A DNA stretch of 64,000 nucleotides from Brucellaceae bacterium (GTDB taxonomy: Bacteria > Pseudomonadota > Alphaproteobacteria > Rhizobiales > Rhizobiaceae), in NCBI GenBank assembly GCA_020637755.1, contig JACKJW010000006.1:62001-126000 (forward strand), read 5' to 3'. This document shows positions 44,620 to 53,133 of the stretch, piece by piece. The notes beneath the pieces are model-generated. The model saw only the letters and a program-made list of their open reading frames with translations, was not told where the DNA came from and did not search any database. A program made the translations under genes and the position numbers. Position 1 is the first letter of the stretch. Each line of letters begins with the position of its first letter.

Positions 44620-45383
44620 CAGTAACCGCCGCCGCCCGATGGCACCGGCGCCCCACCGGAAAGATGGGCGACCAGATCGGCAAGGATGCCGGACGCGCCG
44701 ATGCGGAAAGTCTCCGGCTTGGCCCAGCCCGGTCCCATGATGCTGTTCGCCAGATTGAGATAGGCCTTGCCGTCGGCGAGTGTCTTCACCCCGCCAGAGG
44801 GCTTCAGCCCGACCGCCTTGCCGCTCGCCCTGATTTCTTCGAGCATGATGCGGGCCGCCTCCAGCGACGCGCCGTGGGTCGTCTTGCCGGTGGAGGTCTT
44901 GATGAAGGACGCCCCGCCCGCAATCGCCGCCCGCGACGCTGCCCGCACCGCATCTGGGGACGCCATCTCACCGGTCTCAAGGATGGCCTTGACGCGTTTT
45001 CCAGCTGCTGCTTCCACAAAGTCGGCAACCTGCCGGGTCACGAAATCCGGATCGCCTGGGATGCGCGCCCGCGTGATCACCATGTCGATCTCGTCGGCCC
45101 CGTCTGTCACGGCTTTGCGGGTCATGTCGAGCGCCTCACCGTAGGCCTCGTCGCCGTGGGGAAAATTGACCACGGTCGCTATGCGAACCGGTGCGCCGGC
45201 CAGCGCCGCGCGGCATTGCGCAACAAATTGTGGCCAGACGCACACCGCCGCCACGTAACCGGCCGGTGTCTTCACCCGGGCAAGCAGCTTGTCCACGTCG
45301 GCAGCCGTGCAGCTGTCGCCGAGTTCGGTGAAGTCGAGGCAGGAGATCAGCCTTGCGGCAATGGAAGCGTCATTGTCAGGCAT
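44619..45383 (-). CDS. deoC: Deoxyribose-phosphate aldolase
   Basis: Splits deoxyribose-5-phosphate to glyceraldehyde-3-phosphate and acetaldehyde. The 254-residue product has the Schiff-base Lys in GASFIKTSTGKTTHG (near 165), DEIDMVITRARI near 108, and GLKPSGGVKTLADGKAYL near 198. Start at 45383 overlaps the pnp stop by eight bases, and the deoA start overlaps its stop, so translation is coupled along the chain. Confidence 0.95.
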   Translation of the reverse strand: MPDNDASIAARLISCLDFTELGDSCTAADVDKLLARVKTPAGYVAAVCVWPQFVAQCRAALAGAPVRIATVVNFPHGDEAYGEALDMTRKAVTDGADEIDMVITRARIPGDPDFVTRQVADFVEAAAGKRVKAILETGEMASPDAVRAASRAAIAGGASFIKTSTGKTTHGASLEAARIMLEEIRASGKAVGLKPSGGVKTLADGKAYLNLANSIMGPGWAKPETFRIGASGILADLVAHLSGGAPVPSGGGGY

Positions 45384-46182
45384 CGAGGTCTCCGTCGGCC
45401 AGCGCCTGCTTGAGAATGGCGGCGAGCTTGGCACCGCCCTTGGGGGCCATGTCCTTGGTTTCGTCGTGCGAAAGTTCTGCCCCGGTCATTCCCGCCCCGT
45501 AATTGGTGATGACCGAGCAGGCGGCAACCCTCAATCCCAGAAAGCGCGCCACAATGACTTCCGGCACCGTCGACATGCCGACCGCCGTTGCACCCATCAT
45601 CCGCGCCATCCGGATTTCGGCAGGGGTCTCGAACGAAGGGCCGGAGAACCACATGTAAGTGCCCCGCTTGAGCGCGATGCCCTGGCTCGCCGCCGCCGCG
45701 AGGAGGGCGTTGCGCATAGGCCGGTCATAGGCTTCCGTCAGGCCGACAAAGCGCCGTTCGCTCGGCTCGCCGAACAGCGGGTTGGCGCCAGAGAAGTTGA
45801 TGTGGTCGTCGATCAGCATCACCGATCCCGGCGCGATATCCTCCTCCAGCGAACCAGCGGCATTGGTCAGGATGAGCCGCTCGATGCCGATCCCGGCAAG
45901 CACCTCAAGCGCCGGCCGCATGGCGGCTGCATTGCCATGCTCGTAATAGTGCGCCCGGCCCGACAGCATGACCACTTGCACGCCACCGAGCGTGCCCGCC
46001 ACCAGCATGGCGGCATGGCCCGTGACACCGCTTTTCGGAAAACCCGGAAGTTCGGAATAGGGTACGCGCACCGCATCCTCGACCTCGTTGACCAGCGATC
46101 CGAGGCCGGAACCCAGAACCATCGCGATGCGTGGCGTCAGCCCGTTCAGCCGTTCGATCAGGATATCGACGGTCGCCGTCAT
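45376..46182 (-). CDS. Purine nucleoside phosphorylase (PunA/XapA type)
   Basis: Phosphorolysis of inosine, guanosine and deoxy forms. The 268-residue trimeric-type enzyme has MVLGSGLGSLV near residue 21, LSGRAHYYEHG near 73, TNAAGSLEEDIAPGSVMLIDDHIN near 105, and the SFETPAEIRMARMMGATAVGMSTVPEV block near 185. It overlaps the cdd and deoC genes. Whether it is PunA or XapA by substrate cannot be told. Confidence 0.93.
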   Translation of the reverse strand: MTATVDILIERLNGLTPRIAMVLGSGLGSLVNEVEDAVRVPYSELPGFPKSGVTGHAAMLVAGTLGGVQVVMLSGRAHYYEHGNAAAMRPALEVLAGIGIERLILTNAAGSLEEDIAPGSVMLIDDHINFSGANPLFGEPSERRFVGLTEAYDRPMRNALLAAAASQGIALKRGTYMWFSGPSFETPAEIRMARMMGATAVGMSTVPEVIVARFLGLRVAACSVITNYGAGMTGAELSHDETKDMAPKGGAKLAAILKQALADGDLDA

Positions 46183-46583
46183 TTGAGCACCTCCGTTTTG
46201 AAGGCCAGTGGCAGGATTTCCGCCATGGTCTTCGTCTCAACAATGCCCGTCTGGTCACAAAGGTAGAGTTTCGTGTGAGCATCGGCGAACTCGGCGAGGC
46301 GCTGACGGCAACCGCCGCACGGTGTGATACGGTCCATCTTTTCGGCGGCCACGCAGATTTCGGTGACCGGCCCGCCTCCATCCATCACATAGTGGGAGAG
46401 CATGGTTGTCTCCGCGCACCAGCCCTCTGGAAACGAGACATTCTCGATATTGGCCCCACTATAGATGCGCCCGTCCGCCGTGCGCATGGCAGCACCGACC
46501 GGGAACTTGGAGTAGGGCACATGGGCGCGGCGCATCGCGGCGCGGGCAAGGTCGAACAGGTCCTTGGCCAAGTCAGCGGCCAT
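46179..46583 (-). CDS. cdd: Cytidine deaminase
   Basis: Zinc enzyme converting cytidine and deoxycytidine to uridines. The 134-residue homotetramer type has VGAAMRTADGRIYSGANIENVSF near residue 27, the proton-shuttle Glu in WCAETTML near 54, and the zinc pair PCGGCRQRLAEF near 88. It overlaps pnp by four bases and begins two bases after the permease stop, tying salvage to uptake. Confidence 0.94.
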   Translation of the reverse strand: MAADLAKDLFDLARAAMRRAHVPYSKFPVGAAMRTADGRIYSGANIENVSFPEGWCAETTMLSHYVMDGGGPVTEICVAAEKMDRITPCGGCRQRLAEFADAHTKLYLCDQTGIVETKTMAEILPLAFKTEVLK

Positions 46584-46584
46584 G

Positions 46585-47559
46585 TCAGCGCTCCTTCACA
46601 TAGGGCACGCCCCCGGCGCGCGGCGGGATGGCCTTGCCGATGAAGCCGGCCAGCAGGATGACGGTCAGAACATAGGGCAGCGCCTGCATGAATTGCACCG
46701 GCACGGTGCCGATGAGAGGCAGCGGCTTGCCCTGCAGCGAAATGCCGAGCGCTTCCAGGTAGCCGAACAGCAGGCAGGCGAACATCGCATTGACCGGCCG
46801 CCACTTCGCAAAGATGAGCGCCGCCAGTGCAATGAAGCCCTTGCCTGCCGTCATGTCCTTCACGAAACCGGCATTCTGCGCGACCGAGAGATAGGCCCCG
46901 GCGACACCGGTCAGCACGCCGCAGATGATGACGGCGCGATAGCGAAGCGACGTCACGGAAATGCCGGCGGTGTCCACGGCGGCGGGGTTCTCGCCGACCG
47001 CGCGCAGGCGCAGGCCGAAGCGGGTATGGAACAGGACCCACCACGTGACCGGCACCATGGCGAAGGCCACATAGACCAGCAGGTAGTGCCCGGAGATCAG
47101 CTCGCGATAGATGGGCCCGAGGAGCGGCACTCCGGAGAGCGTTTCGGCCAACGGCAGGTCGATGGTGGAAAAGCGCTCGCCGCCAGTGAGCGACGGCGTG
47201 CGCCCGCCCTGCTTGAACCACGCCTGACCAAGGATGACGGCGCCACCCGCTGCGATGAAGTTGATGGCAACGCCCGAGACGATCTGGTTGCCGCGCGCCG
47301 AGATGGAGGCAAAGCCGTGGATGAGCGCGAAGCAGACCGAGACGAGAACCGCCATGACAAGGCCGATCCAGGCCGAGCCGAAGCTGGTCGCGGCGGCAGC
47401 TCCCGCAAAGGCACCGGCCAGCATCTTGCCTTCAAGCCCGATGTCGAAGACGCCGGAGCGCTCGGAATATAGCCCGGCAAGGCAGGCCAGCAGCAGCGGC
47501 ACGGAAATGCGTATGGTCGAGTCGAGCACATTGAGGCCGAAGTAGAGCTGCCAGTCCAT
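46585..47559 (-). CDS. ABC transporter permease, nucleoside uptake (NupQ/YufQ type)
   Basis: A 324-residue integral membrane protein of the BPD_transp_2 (branched-chain/sugar) family, about eight to nine helices. SERSGVFDIGLEGKMLAGAFAGA near residue 32 is the typical motif of nucleoside permeases, and RAVGENPAAVDTAGISVTSLRYRAV near residue 190 the ATPase contact. Start at 47559 coincides with the stop of the partner permease (ATGA). cdd follows directly. Confidence 0.9.
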   Translation of the reverse strand: MDWQLYFGLNVLDSTIRISVPLLLACLAGLYSERSGVFDIGLEGKMLAGAFAGAAAATSFGSAWIGLVMAVLVSVCFALIHGFASISARGNQIVSGVAINFIAAGGAVILGQAWFKQGGRTPSLTGGERFSTIDLPLAETLSGVPLLGPIYRELISGHYLLVYVAFAMVPVTWWVLFHTRFGLRLRAVGENPAAVDTAGISVTSLRYRAVIICGVLTGVAGAYLSVAQNAGFVKDMTAGKGFIALAALIFAKWRPVNAMFACLLFGYLEALGISLQGKPLPLIGTVPVQFMQALPYVLTVILLAGFIGKAIPPRAGGVPYVKER

Positions 47560-48701
47560 CAGCGGCCCTCCCCACCGGCAACCGCCGCCGCGGCCATCTC
47601 CTGCCGTGACAGCCGTGCGAAGGCAGCCTGCACCCAAGGCCGGAACAGGTTTTCGAGCGCCCCGGCAAACAGGATCACCAGGCCCTGGATGATGACGATC
47701 ATGTCGCGGCTGATGTTCGGCATCTCGAACGCGAGTTCCGCGCCGCCCTGGTAGAGCATGCCGAACAGGATGGAGGCGGGGATGATGCCGGCCGGATGCG
47801 AGCGGCCCATCAGTGCGACGGCAATGCCGACGAAACCCGCGCCGGTGACGAAATCCAGTTGCAGGCGGTGCTGGTCGCCCATCACTGGGTTCAGCGCCAT
47901 CATTCCGGCCAGAGCACCGGAGATCATCATGGCGAGGATGATGATGCGGGCCTCCGAAATGCCGGCATAGCGCGCCGCGCGCGGCGAGAACCCCATCGTG
48001 CGGATCTCATAGCCCAGTTTCGTCCGCCAGATCAGCACCCAGACGAGAAAGCTCATCACCAGTGCCAGGATGAAGGAGAGGTTGAGCGGCGTGGAGCGCA
48101 GCTTGAAGCCGAACATGGTGATCAGCCAGTCGAGCTTGGGCAAATGCGCCATTGCCTCGAAGGTACGCGTCTGCGGTGCCATGGAGCCGAGCGGCTTCAG
48201 CGGACCGACCAGCAGATAGACCATCACCGACGCGGCGATGAAATTGAACATGATGGTGGTGATGACGATGTGGCTGCCGCGCCGCGCCTGCAGGAAGGCC
48301 GGGATGAGGGCCCATGCAGCCCCGATTGCCGCCGAGGCGAGGATGGCAAGCGGAAAATTGATCCACCAGGGCAGCACCGTGTCGAAGGCGAGACAGACGA
48401 GCGCAACGCCGAGTCCGGCGATGTAGGCCTGACCCTCGCCGCCGATGTTGAACAGCCCGCAATGGAAGGCGACCGCCACGGCGAGCCCGGTGAAGATGAA
48501 ATTGGTGGCGTAGTAAAGCGTGTAGCCGATGCCGGAACCCGAGCCGAAGGCTCCGGACACGAGGATGCCCGCCGCCTCGATCGGGTTTTCACCGGCCAGC
48601 ATCACCACCAGACCGGAGACGAGAAAGGCCACAATGAGGTTGATGAGGGGGATCAGCCCGTAATCCGCCCAGCCCGGCAATTTGGCATAGGGTGTCGCCA
48701 T
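47559..48701 (-). CDS. ABC transporter permease, nucleoside uptake (NupP/YufP type)
   Basis: A 380-residue permease of the same family, longer at the N-terminus. FNIGGEGQAYIAGLGVAL near residue 85 and RTMGFSPRAARYAGISEARIIILAMMISGALAGMMAL near residue 230 are family blocks. It pairs with the shorter permease and begins three bases after the ATPase stop. Nucleoside specificity is inferred from the salvage genes in the same unit. Confidence 0.9.
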   Translation of the reverse strand: MATPYAKLPGWADYGLIPLINLIVAFLVSGLVVMLAGENPIEAAGILVSGAFGSGSGIGYTLYYATNFIFTGLAVAVAFHCGLFNIGGEGQAYIAGLGVALVCLAFDTVLPWWINFPLAILASAAIGAAWALIPAFLQARRGSHIVITTIMFNFIAASVMVYLLVGPLKPLGSMAPQTRTFEAMAHLPKLDWLITMFGFKLRSTPLNLSFILALVMSFLVWVLIWRTKLGYEIRTMGFSPRAARYAGISEARIIILAMMISGALAGMMALNPVMGDQHRLQLDFVTGAGFVGIAVALMGRSHPAGIIPASILFGMLYQGGAELAFEMPNISRDMIVIIQGLVILFAGALENLFRPWVQAAFARLSRQEMAAAAVAGGEGR

Positions 48702-48704
48702 GGC

Positions 48705-50243
48705 CTATTCCGCGGCCTCCCTGGTGCCGTCCATGACGCCCGCCATCAGCAGGCCGAGCTCGCCTTCGCTGGCCTCCGGCCCGCGCTCACCGGCGATGTG
48801 TCCGGCAAACATGACGAGGATGCGGTCCGAAAGCGACCGGATTTCATCGAGTTCGACCGAGACAAGCAGCACGGCCTTTCCGGCATCGCGCATCTCGATG
48901 ATGCGCTTGTGGATGAACTCGATGGCCCCCACATCGACGCCGCGCGTTGGCTGGGCAACGATCAGCACCGCAGGGTCCTGTTCCATCTCGCGTGCCAGCA
49001 CGATCTTCTGCTGGTTGCCGCCGGAGAAATTGGCCGACTTCAGCCGGCAATTGGCCGGCCGGATGTCGTATTTCTCGATCTTTTCCCTCGCATCCGTCCG
49101 GATCGCATCAATGTCGAGCAGCGGCCCTTTGAGATAGCGCGCCTGTCCGTGGTAGCCGAGAATGGAGTTTTCAGACTCCTCGAATGGCAGCACAAGGCCG
49201 GTGTAATGGCGGTCTTCCGGCACGTGGGCGAGCCCGCGTAGCCTGAGTTCGGCCGGGTCCGCCCCGCCGGTCACGCGGATCGGTTTGCCATCGAGCAGCA
49301 CCCGGCCGCTGACAGCCGGCCGCATGCCGGCAATCGCCTCGATCAGCTCCGACTGGCCGTTGCCGGCCACACCGGCAATGCCGACAATCTCGCCTGCCCG
49401 CACCTCGAAGGAGACGTCGTTGACCATGGTGACGCCGCGCTTGTCGCGCACGGTAACATGCTCCACCGCCAGCTTGACGTTTCCGGGATGCGCCGTGCCC
49501 TTCTCCACCCTGAGCAGCACGTGGCGGCCGACCATCAGTTCGGCCAACTCCTCCACGCTCGTTTCGGAGGTCTTGCGCGTTGCCACCATCGTGCCCTGGC
49601 GCATCACTGAAACCGTGTCGGTGATGGCCATGATCTCGCGCAGCTTGTGGGTGATCAGCACCACGGTTTTGCCCTGCGCCTTCAACTGCCGCAGGATCTC
49701 GAACAGGTGATCGGCCTCCGCCGGGGTCAGCACGCCGGTCGGCTCGTCGAGGATCAGGATTTCGGCGCCGCGATAAAGCGCCTTGAGGATTTCCACGCGC
49801 TGCTGGAGCCCGACAGGAAGCTCCTCGATCACCGCATCGGGATCGACCTCCATGTCATAGGCCTCTTCCAGCTTATTCAGTTCCACTCGCGCCTTGGCGA
49901 TGCCGCCGGTAAGAAGCTGAGCGCCTTCCGCGCCGAGCATCACGTTTTCCAGCACGGTGAAGTTTTGCACCAGCATGAAGTGCTGGTGCACCATGCCGAT
50001 GCCTGTCGCGATGGCATCGTTCGGCGTGCGGATGCCAACCTTTGCGCCGTTGACCTGAATGGACCCGCTATCTGCCTGGTAGAACCCATAGAGAATCGAC
50101 ATCAGCGTGGATTTGCCCGCGCCGTTTTCGCCGATGATGCCGTGGATGGTGCCCTTTTCAACCGTCAGGTTGATGTCGCGGTTGGCGCGAACGGGGCCGA
50201 AGCTCTTGTTGATGCCGGTCAGTTCGATGGCTGGCGCAGTCAT
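48705..50243 (-). CDS. ABC transporter ATPase with two nucleotide-binding domains, nucleoside uptake
   Basis: A 512-residue MglA/RbsA-like duplicated ATPase. The first half has Walker A GENGAGKST (near 37), a weakened signature LPVGLQQRVEIL and Walker B ILILDEPTGVLTP. The second half has a degenerate Walker A (GVAGNGQSELIEAIAG), a good signature SGGNQQKIVLAREM, and a Walker B with Gln for Glu (VLIVAQPTRGVDVGA). One competent composite site is therefore expected. First gene of the uptake-salvage chain. Confidence 0.93.
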   Translation of the reverse strand: MTAPAIELTGINKSFGPVRANRDINLTVEKGTIHGIIGENGAGKSTLMSILYGFYQADSGSIQVNGAKVGIRTPNDAIATGIGMVHQHFMLVQNFTVLENVMLGAEGAQLLTGGIAKARVELNKLEEAYDMEVDPDAVIEELPVGLQQRVEILKALYRGAEILILDEPTGVLTPAEADHLFEILRQLKAQGKTVVLITHKLREIMAITDTVSVMRQGTMVATRKTSETSVEELAELMVGRHVLLRVEKGTAHPGNVKLAVEHVTVRDKRGVTMVNDVSFEVRAGEIVGIAGVAGNGQSELIEAIAGMRPAVSGRVLLDGKPIRVTGGADPAELRLRGLAHVPEDRHYTGLVLPFEESENSILGYHGQARYLKGPLLDIDAIRTDAREKIEKYDIRPANCRLKSANFSGGNQQKIVLAREMEQDPAVLIVAQPTRGVDVGAIEFIHKRIIEMRDAGKAVLLVSVELDEIRSLSDRILVMFAGHIAGERGPEASEGELGLLMAGVMDGTREAAE

Positions 50244-50384
50244 GCGGCCCCCGGTTCTTTATCGCATGGTCAAAAATGCTAGCACGGGCTTGTCCTGCCG
50301 CCAATGTGCCGCTTGCATGGGCGGCTGCCAAGTCTCGACTTTTCCTTTTGAACTTGTCAATTTCCCAATCTTCGGGAGGACCGC

Positions 50385-51557
50385 ATGACGCCATTTGCAT
50401 TCAACACCACCAAGTCGATCGTCTTTGAGAATGGCGCGGCGGCGCGGCTGGCCGAAAAGGCCGGTGCGCTGCTGGGCAGCCGCGTGCTGGTTGTCACCGA
50501 TCCCGGCCTGCGCAAGCTCGGCCTGTGCGATGCCGCCATTGCCTCGCTGGAGGCGGCGGGCCACGCGGTGACCGTTTTCGACAAGGTGGAGGCCGACCCG
50601 TCACGCGCCACCTTGGTGGCCGCGACAGAAGTGGCGCGCGAAGCGGGCGCCACCGGCATTGCCGGGTTCGGCGGCGGATCGTCACTCGACATCGCCAAGC
50701 TTGTCGCCCTGCTGGCCGGCTCGGATGAAGACCTCGACGAGGCCTGGGGTGTCGGCAACGCAAAGGGCCCGCGCCTGCCGCTGGTCCTTGTGCCGACGAC
50801 AGCGGGCACCGGGTCGGAGGTCACACCGGTCTCCATCATCACGGTGGAGAATGACGAGAAGCGCGGCGTGTCGTCGCCGGTCATCCTGCCGGACATGGCG
50901 ATCCTGGACGCCTCGCTGACGCTGGGCCTTCCGCCGCATATCACGGCAGCCACCGGCATTGACGCCATGGTCCATGCCATCGAGGCCTATGCCTCGAAGA
51001 GCGCCAACAACAACCCGCTCTCGCGCATGATCGCCAGACAGGCGCTGGAACTGCTCGGCGCCAATATCGAGGAGGCGGTGTTCAACGGGAAGAACGCCGA
51101 GGCCCGCGCCGCCATGCTGCTCGGCTCCATGCTCGCCGGTCAGGCCTTCGCCAATTCACCAGTCGCCGCCGTCCACGCGCTGGCCTATCCTGTCGGGGGG
51201 ACGTTTCACGTCCCGCATGGCCTCTCCAATGCGCTGGTGCTGGAACATGTGCTGCGCTTCAACGCGGCCGAAACGGCCAATGGTTCGGAGCGGCTATATG
51301 CCGAACTGGCCCCGCATGCCTTCCCGGACCTCGGTGCAATCGGGGGAACGCAGGGCCGCTGCGCCGCCTTCATCGAGCGGCTCGCCTCCCTGTCGGAAAA
51401 GCTGGGTCTGGAAACGAAATTGCGGCAGGTCGGCATCGGCGAGGAGCATCTGGAGCAGATGGCCGCCGACGCGATGAAACAGCAGCGCCTGCTGGTCAAC
51501 AATCCGCGCACGGTATCGGAGGCCGATGCCCTGGCGATCTACAAGGCGGCGTGGTGA
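50385..51557 (+). CDS. Iron-containing alcohol dehydrogenase family protein
   Basis: A 390-residue type III dehydrogenase. NAD motif GFGGGSSLDIAKLVALL near residue 92, PTTAGTGSEVTPVSII near 137, and metal ligands in GIDAMVHAIEAYAS (near 190) and HALAYPVGGTFHVPHG (near 262). Substrate unknown. Overlaps the thioesterase gene by one base (TGATG). It is transcribed away from the nucleoside ABC operon. Confidence 0.93.
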   Translation: MTPFAFNTTKSIVFENGAAARLAEKAGALLGSRVLVVTDPGLRKLGLCDAAIASLEAAGHAVTVFDKVEADPSRATLVAATEVAREAGATGIAGFGGGSSLDIAKLVALLAGSDEDLDEAWGVGNAKGPRLPLVLVPTTAGTGSEVTPVSIITVENDEKRGVSSPVILPDMAILDASLTLGLPPHITAATGIDAMVHAIEAYASKSANNNPLSRMIARQALELLGANIEEAVFNGKNAEARAAMLLGSMLAGQAFANSPVAAVHALAYPVGGTFHVPHGLSNALVLEHVLRFNAAETANGSERLYAELAPHAFPDLGAIGGTQGRCAAFIERLASLSEKLGLETKLRQVGIGEEHLEQMAADAMKQQRLLVNNPRTVSEADALAIYKAAW

Positions 51558-52003
51558 TGACCCGCCCCGACCCCTCGTCCCGCGCGGCCTACAAGGTGTT
51601 CCGCTCCATCACCACCCGCTGGTCCGACAATGACATTTACGGCCACATGAACAACGTGGTCCACTATTCTCTGTTTGACACGGCGGTGAACGGTTGGCTG
51701 ATCGAGGCCGGCGTGCTCGACATTCACAACGGCGAACAGGTCGGCCTCGTGGTCGAAACCGGCTGCCGCTATTTCGCGGAAATGGCCTTCCCGGATGTGG
51801 TGACGGCAGGCATCCGCGTGGCGAAACTTGGCACCTCCTCGGTTACTTACGAGATCGGCCTCTTCCGCAACGGGGATGACCGGGCCGCCGCCGAGGGGCG
51901 CTTCGTCCATGTCTATGTGGACAAGGAGAGCCGCAAGCCCATACCGCTCAATGCGGCGCTCCGCACCCTGCTGGAAACCGCTCTCACGGGAGAGGGCGCA
52001 TGA
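51557..52003 (+). CDS. 4-hydroxybenzoyl-CoA thioesterase-like (hotdog) protein
   Basis: A 148-residue hotdog-fold acyl-CoA thioesterase. The catalytic motif RWSDNDIYGHMNNVVHYSLFDTAVNGWL near residue 20 carries the Asp and the H-x-NN pattern of the 4HBT/YbgC group. Two GTG codons precede the ATG at 51557, which overlaps the dehydrogenase stop. It also overlaps slyX by four bases, forming a three-gene unit. Confidence 0.9.
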   Translation: MTRPDPSSRAAYKVFRSITTRWSDNDIYGHMNNVVHYSLFDTAVNGWLIEAGVLDIHNGEQVGLVVETGCRYFAEMAFPDVVTAGIRVAKLGTSSVTYEIGLFRNGDDRAAAEGRFVHVYVDKESRKPIPLNAALRTLLETALTGEGA

Positions 52004-52203
52004 GCGAGGAACGCATCACCGAGCTGGAAATCCGGGTCGCGGAGCTGGAGCGCGTCAATGAGGACCTCTCGCGGCAACTGGCCGACCAGTGGAAGGTAGT
52101 GGAGGCGAGCCGCGCCAGGATGGACGAACTTGTCCGCCGTTTTCTGACCGTGGAAGCCGCCGTCCAGCCGGAAATCCCGGTCGACAAGCCGCCGCATTGG
52201 TGA
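52000..52203 (+). CDS. SlyX family protein
   Basis: A 67-residue coiled-coil protein of the SlyX family, function unknown. Heptads run through RITELEIRVAELERVNEDLSRQLADQWKVV, and the family ending (PPHW) is present. Coupled to the thioesterase by an ATGA overlap. Confidence 0.88.
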   Translation: MSEERITELEIRVAELERVNEDLSRQLADQWKVVEASRARMDELVRRFLTVEAAVQPEIPVDKPPHW

Positions 52204-52269
52204 GGGTCCGGGAATTGTGTTTCAGCCTCTGGTGATGCATCATCCTGACATCTTCGGGAGGTCATCCAG

Positions 52270-52488
52270 ATGTCGGCAGGGCGCAAGGCGGGTTTTGCGA
52301 TTCTCGGGCTGATCCTCGGCGCCGTTGCCGGTGGCATTGCCGGTCTGGGCATTGGCACGGCCTATGTCGAGCTGGCAGGCGTCACCAGCTTCGAGGGCGC
52401 TTCGGGCTATGCGGTCGTATTCTGGATTTTTGCAGGCATTGTCTGCGGGGCCATTGCCGGAGCCGTCATCGGCCTGCGCAAGGGCTGA
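52270..52488 (+). CDS. Small two-helix membrane protein, unknown
   Basis: A 72-residue protein with two membrane helices rich in Gly and Ala: GFAILGLILGAVAGGIAGLGIG and YAVVFWIFAGIVCGAIAGAVIG, with GxxxG-type packing. TCGGGAGG lies at good distance before the ATG. No family recognised. Its last 82 bases overlap the 3' end of the convergent ogt gene. Confidence 0.65.
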   Translation: MSAGRKAGFAILGLILGAVAGGIAGLGIGTAYVELAGVTSFEGASGYAVVFWIFAGIVCGAIAGAVIGLRKG

Positions 52489-53012
52489 TCCGGTCCGAAC
52501 AGCCCCAGCTGCTTGCCCGGCTTCTGGGCCACCCGGTCCTCCAGTTCCAGCAGGAAGGTTTTGACCGGCAGGCCGCCGCCAAACCCGGTCAGCGAGCCGT
52601 CCGCGCCGATCACCCGGTGGCAGGGAATGATGATCGGGATCGGGTTGTCGCCATTGGCCGCGCCGACCGCGCGTGATGCCGAGACCGGTTCGCCGATCCG
52701 CCGCGCGATCTCGCCATAGCTGACCGTCTCGCCATAGGGAATGTCCAGAAGCGCACGCCAGACGGCCAATTGGAAGGGTGAGCCTTCCGGCTGGAAGGCC
52801 AGGTCGAAGGCCGTCCGCTTCCCGGCGAAATAGCCGTCCAGCTGGCGGCGGTGTTCGGTCAGCATGGCATCGTCGCGCACCCAGCCGGGCTTTGGCTCGC
52901 GCTTCTTGTGGCCCTTGGGAAACGACAACACATGCAGCACACCACCGCGCCCCGCCATCAGAAGCGGGCCGGCCGGACTGTCGTGGAATGTATAGCGAAG
53001 CGGTGCATCCAT
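52407..53012 (-). CDS. ogt: Methylated-DNA-protein cysteine methyltransferase
   Basis: Repairs O6-methylguanine by moving the methyl group to its own cysteine. The 201-residue product has the active site PIIIPCHRVIGADGSLTGFGGG (Cys near 145) and VWRALLDIPYGETVSYGEIARRIG near 95. The fold should end near LLELEDRVA; about 30 residues beyond that are an unusual tail, encoded over the end of the convergent small membrane protein gene. Start at 53012 (MDAPLRYTF). Confidence 0.92.
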   Translation of the reverse strand: MDAPLRYTFHDSPAGPLLMAGRGGVLHVLSFPKGHKKREPKPGWVRDDAMLTEHRRQLDGYFAGKRTAFDLAFQPEGSPFQLAVWRALLDIPYGETVSYGEIARRIGEPVSASRAVGAANGDNPIPIIIPCHRVIGADGSLTGFGGGLPVKTFLLELEDRVAQKPGKQLGLFGPDQPLRRPMTAPAMAPQTMPAKIQNTTA

Positions 53013-53081
53013 CGCTTGATGATCGCCGGTTCCGGCCCGGCCGTCCACCCGAAAGCGGACAGTGTGCACCCGCCCGGAACA

Positions 53082-53111
53082 GAACCGCCCGGTCAGGGAC
53101 CGGGCGGGTTC
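53082..53111. terminator. Stem-loop downstream of the BMP gene
   Basis: AACCGCCCGGTC (53083-53094) pairs with GACCGGGCGG-GTT (53098-53110) apart from one extra G. It begins about 20 bases after the stop of the binding-protein gene. No T-run follows on the minus strand, so it is a likely but not canonical terminator. Confidence 0.55.
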
Positions 53112-53133
53112 ACTCTCGGCAATCAGGCGGATG

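Noticed and set aside
47796..49241. 481-codon open frame opposite the ABC permease and ATPase
   Set aside because: Shadow of GC-rich genes with clear transporter motifs; low-complexity His/Arg/Asp-rich product.
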